Positions 61,131 through 64,000 of a DNA stretch of 64,000 bases are shown piece by piece. The notes beneath the pieces were generated by a model, which was not told the DNA's origin, searched no databases, and saw nothing but the letters and a program-made list of their open reading frames with translations. The stretch's first letter is position 1; every line of letters begins with the position of its first letter. Position numbers and translations under genes: made by a program. The stretch is from Kalaharituber pfeilii (taxonomy: Eukaryota; Ascomycota; Pezizomycetes; Pezizales; Pezizaceae), in the NCBI GenBank assembly GCA_015179045.1, contig WHUZ01000051.1:62001-126000 (forward strand), given 5' to 3'.

Positions 61131-61144
61131 TGTCACAACGGGGT

Positions 61145-62605
61145 AATGGAATGGCAGGTATACTTATTTATCTCCAGTGGAGGAGCGGGGAGCTTGGCAC
61201 ATCAGGCCCGCAACCTACATCCTTACCAGGAGAACCACTTGTGCTTTATCCACATCCACTTCCACTGCACATAAGACGCTTCGCGTCGCACTAGAAAAGT
61301 CTCAAAAAGCATCCAGACTAATTCTATATCATCCCTATCTTTGGGTATTATACTAAATCTAAGGTTTAGATACTGGACAATGCTGGCGGGCAAAGACTGA
61401 TCATGACACTGTCACTCGGCTTGGTAGATTGCGACCTTGCAACCGTTTGTGAGTCGAGACATAATCCGGGCGCTCCACCTTGCTTTTCTGCCATCCCCAA
61501 GTCCTGCAACTTGTGCAGTTCGCTTATCATGGGAATTTGTGCGGAATCAACTAGTGTCGTAGCGTGATTTTTGTGGTAGTGATCGCTGCAAGGATTGATA
61601 CTAGCTACAGTCTACCCTTGCTATAACGAAACTCGCTATAGCGAAAACCTTGCTATACCGAAAATTGCACGGAGCCATTGTACTTGTTCCGTTCGCACTC
61701 AAACACCTCTTGCTATAACGAAAATCCACCAAATAATGAAACAAAAATTATGCAGCAGCAAGTTCCCGCAATTGGGCAAGGCAACTGAGGATTTGTATTT
61801 AAGCTGAGTTCTGATACGTGGGCACCCTCCCTTGGCATACCACATCCTTCGCAGCCGACGGAAAACAACGTGAGCGTACGTTCCTCTCACCTGATAGATA
61901 TGGCCTTTCCTGGAATCGAATAATTACATTTACGATACTTAGATTCAGTTCTTTTTATGAGTGCGCGCTGAACACTCTGCTGCTCTGGACCAACGATATT
62001 TCCCAGGGTCTCCCCAATTGAACCGGACCACATTTAATAATACGGATATGATACCATACATTGTCATTCTATCAGTGCGGGGAAGACGTAGGTACAACGC
62101 AAGGACAGGCTTGGCACGAGGAGCACGTGGAGATAAGGATAGCACGTGAGGAATATTGGGGTGTATATATGGTATTCTGTGCTGTCCTTCATACAACTAA
62201 CAATCTCTTCTCTGTTCTTTCGCACCCGCATTGTCGCATTAGTAGTCGTACATTAGTTCCGCCAGCTCTCACCGCTCCGGTCCATCGCAAGGCAGTAAGT
62301 GGGTACTATCTGTCGTCTTACATTGATCCCCTTCGAACCGGAGAGCTGTGGCTAGAACGGAAGTAAGATTCGACCACTCGCATCTTGGGCATACCTTCGG
62401 ATTCGCATATTTGGACACCCTCGCATCCTACCTTGGCACCGTAAGAAGGTCAACTCAATGATTAGGAAAGTGGGGAGAGGACCAGAGACCCTGAAAAGCC
62501 ACGGCGAATAGCATCAGTGCAAGTTCTTTTTCGCTACAATGATAAGAGTCATTTGATAACTTAGCGAAAATGAAAGCCACAAGCTACCAGACAGGCATTG
62601 GAGTA
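61145..62605. other. No gene; Tc1-like end at 61608
   Basis: CAGTCTACCCTTGCTATAAC at 61608, after TA, resembles the ends of the 54983-55673 element, with ATAACGAAA-type words repeated to about 61730. A partner end was not found. No supported gene in this stretch. Confidence 0.45.
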
Positions 62606-62891
62606 CCGTATTAACTCACATAAGAGCAAGAAAACAAACGCGCGCTAGTTCGGTCTTGGCAAAATTCTCAGCACCAGTGCGCGTGTATCACGCACAGGCA
62701 CGTAATGATCCCCGAATTACCGCGATGCTAACCTCAACACCACGGAGATTCGTAGAGAAGCTGGAGATTAGCCGTGCTTAGTAATGCCAAGATTGCACGA
62801 ACAGCGCGCTAGCATGATTAATGGCGCCTGAGTCCTGCCAAGACCGAACTAGCGCTCGTTTGTTTTCTTGCTCTTATGTGAGTTAATACGG
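62606..62891. mobile_element. MITE with 58-bp inverted repeats (286 bp)
   Basis: Nearly perfect inverted repeats of about 58 bp (left end CCGTATTAACTCACATAAGA) bounded by TA on both sides (62604-62605, 62892-62893). The interior is GC-moderate and non-coding. TA target and small size fit a Tc1/mariner-type MITE. High arm identity suggests recent insertion. Confidence 0.8.
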
Positions 62892-62893
62892 TA

Positions 62894-63529
62894 TCTGAAT
62901 GGACGTTTTGACAGCCTGGTGATGTTATCTTTAGCCACCTCACTACATTTCAGACTTTGATAGTACTTATCGTCATTCGTGCCCTTTTGAAACTGAATTG
63001 CATGGCCGAAAAAACGGTAACATTCCGGAAGATACAGTAACCTGTAAAAAGTTATCGGCGTATGATAAGTGTTACTCTCATGTAAGTGTTGGTCTCACCC
63101 TATTCTGCTTAGTAAGCTCGTACGGCGTTTGGGTAAGAGTATCATGCAAGCCTATGATAATCCCCAAGACTTTTTACGGGTCACTGTTAGTCTCGTAACC
63201 AGCTTTCTTCTTTTCCCTCTACATTTCAAGACGTTCTTCACCTTTCACCGCGCACCTCGGATCGCTACTTGTGTCTCGCAACCCACCGCAATCGCACACC
63301 GCACCACACTCCGCTCCCTGTACTCTCGCACCTTACGCCTTAATACGTGATTCTCTCACACACGTCGCTCTCGTTTTTGTCCCAAACCGTACTCAGCACC
63401 CGCGTCCTGCACGAGGAAGGATCGCTCGTACCTCGCAAACTCCCTTATTGTATCGGCTATTGACGGTTGGGCCCAGCAACTTGCTTCGTTTGTCTATCCA
63501 CCCGCTCGAAAAAGTAATAACAATGGGGG
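62894..63529. other. Possible 5' part/LTR of the gag relic, unresolved
   Basis: No gene recognised. The sequence leads into the Ty3/gypsy gag relic and may contain its LTR and leader, but no LTR boundaries or primer-binding site could be identified. Confidence 0.3.
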
Positions 63530-63999
63530 GTAGGACTGCTGAGTCTGCGTAGACCACCACGACTGCTCCTCATGCTTCCGCAACGTATTTCTTCCCACTA
63601 CCGCATCAATCCCGGAGCCCCAGATTTCGACGGAAACAATGCAACGGACTTTTTAACGACTTAGCAAGACCTAACTGTTGAGCGGACCGACGACTATCGC
63701 ATTAAGAAGTTTCCCTTATACTGCGACAAGATTATTGGCAAATACGTTGAAACCATGGGCAAGTGACTTCAAGGAGATCACCACTCGGAGTGAATTCAGA
63801 AATGAGTTTCTGGAAGAATTCAAGGAAGATGATACCGAACAACGCAGATATACGGAAACATACCTTCAATTCATTGTCTGTACGATGCACGATACCATTG
63901 ATCCAACTCCTGCCACTTCCGAGTGTTTATTTTGAACTTCGTTGAAAGAAAAATTGGTCTCGAAGGGGGTCATCAATGAGCATACTCGGGTTTTTCTCT
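63530..63999 (+). pseudogene. Ty3/gypsy gag relic (runs to window edge)
   Basis: The frame 'PDFDGNNATDFLTT', stop, 'QDLTVERTDDYRIKKFPLYC' then 'DKIIGKYVETMGK' has the arrangement of gypsy capsid N-termini (FDG...TDFL..W..L...Y), and a TAG sits where a Trp is usual. The frame then shifts by one to 'FRNEFLEEFKEDDTEQRRYT'. The element continues beyond base 64000. It would form the retrotransposon capsid if intact. Confidence 0.65.
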
Positions 64000-64000
64000 C

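Overview
This 64 kb window looks like nuclear DNA from a filamentous ascomycete with a very high transposon load. The evidence is short GT-AG introns of about 40-75 bp (one with a TACTAAC-like branch site), a fungal DUF4360-type secreted protein, a membrane-anchored ankyrin protein with an 'APNISINL' block, a relic of a DIM-2/Masc2-type DNA methyltransferase, and many Tad/I-like LINEs, Tc1/mariner elements and MITEs. I favour a Pezizomycete (truffle/morel relatives). That placement is inference from gene families and architecture; no rRNA or tRNA gene was seen to fix it.

Layout. 1-1 kb: 5' part of a STAND/NLR-like gene running off the left edge. 1-9.3 kb: no further gene; inverted-repeat arms, a 0.9 kb Tc1-like MITE and a 1.84 kb element with about 290 bp terminal inverted repeats. 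9.3-14 kb: transposon graveyard with a LINE endonuclease/RT relic, a methyltransferase relic and a Ty3/gypsy integrase relic, each hit again by tiny poly(A)-tailed insertions. 14-17 kb: gene-poor. 17.4-18.1 kb: intact DUF4360 gene. 19-23 kb: LINE fragment, AT-rich DNA, MITE and a 15-bp minisatellite. 23.3-27.4 kb: an almost complete LINE (endonuclease, RT, RNase H) inserted into an older LINE fragment. 29.3-43.3 kb: three paralogous minus-strand genes (A, B, C) that join an unknown N-terminal region to a C-terminal ISG12/IFI6-like glycine/alanine hydrophobic domain; A and C have complete three-exon models, B is broken. Around them sit a Tc1/mariner element with two lesions, a solo LTR inside a minisatellite and further LINE debris. 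47.4-53.0 kb: a large five-exon ankyrin/transmembrane gene (1666 aa model). 55.8-57.0 kb: 5'-truncated LINE with open RNase H frame. 60 kb: a two-exon gene with a leucine-zipper-like coiled coil. 62.6 kb: MITE. 63.5 kb to the right edge: damaged Ty3/gypsy gag.

The most unusual pattern is about two dozen very short LINE 3'-tail insertions on both strands. Two families (called A-tail and B-tail here) match the 3' ends of the two LINE types in the window. Most consist of one terminal stem-loop of about 40 nt plus poly(A), flanked by 9-16 bp target duplications, and many begin at nearly the same base instead of being randomly truncated. Two longer B copies (about 330 bp) also share a start at a palindrome, and one carries about 60 bp of extra sequence beyond its poly(A), as in 3' transduction. 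These insertions have hit an intron of the ankyrin gene and the start codon of paralogue B. The second highlight is the A/B/C family itself: an ISG12-like domain behind an unrecognised N-terminus, duplicated locally in a neighbourhood that also holds NLR-like and ankyrin genes.
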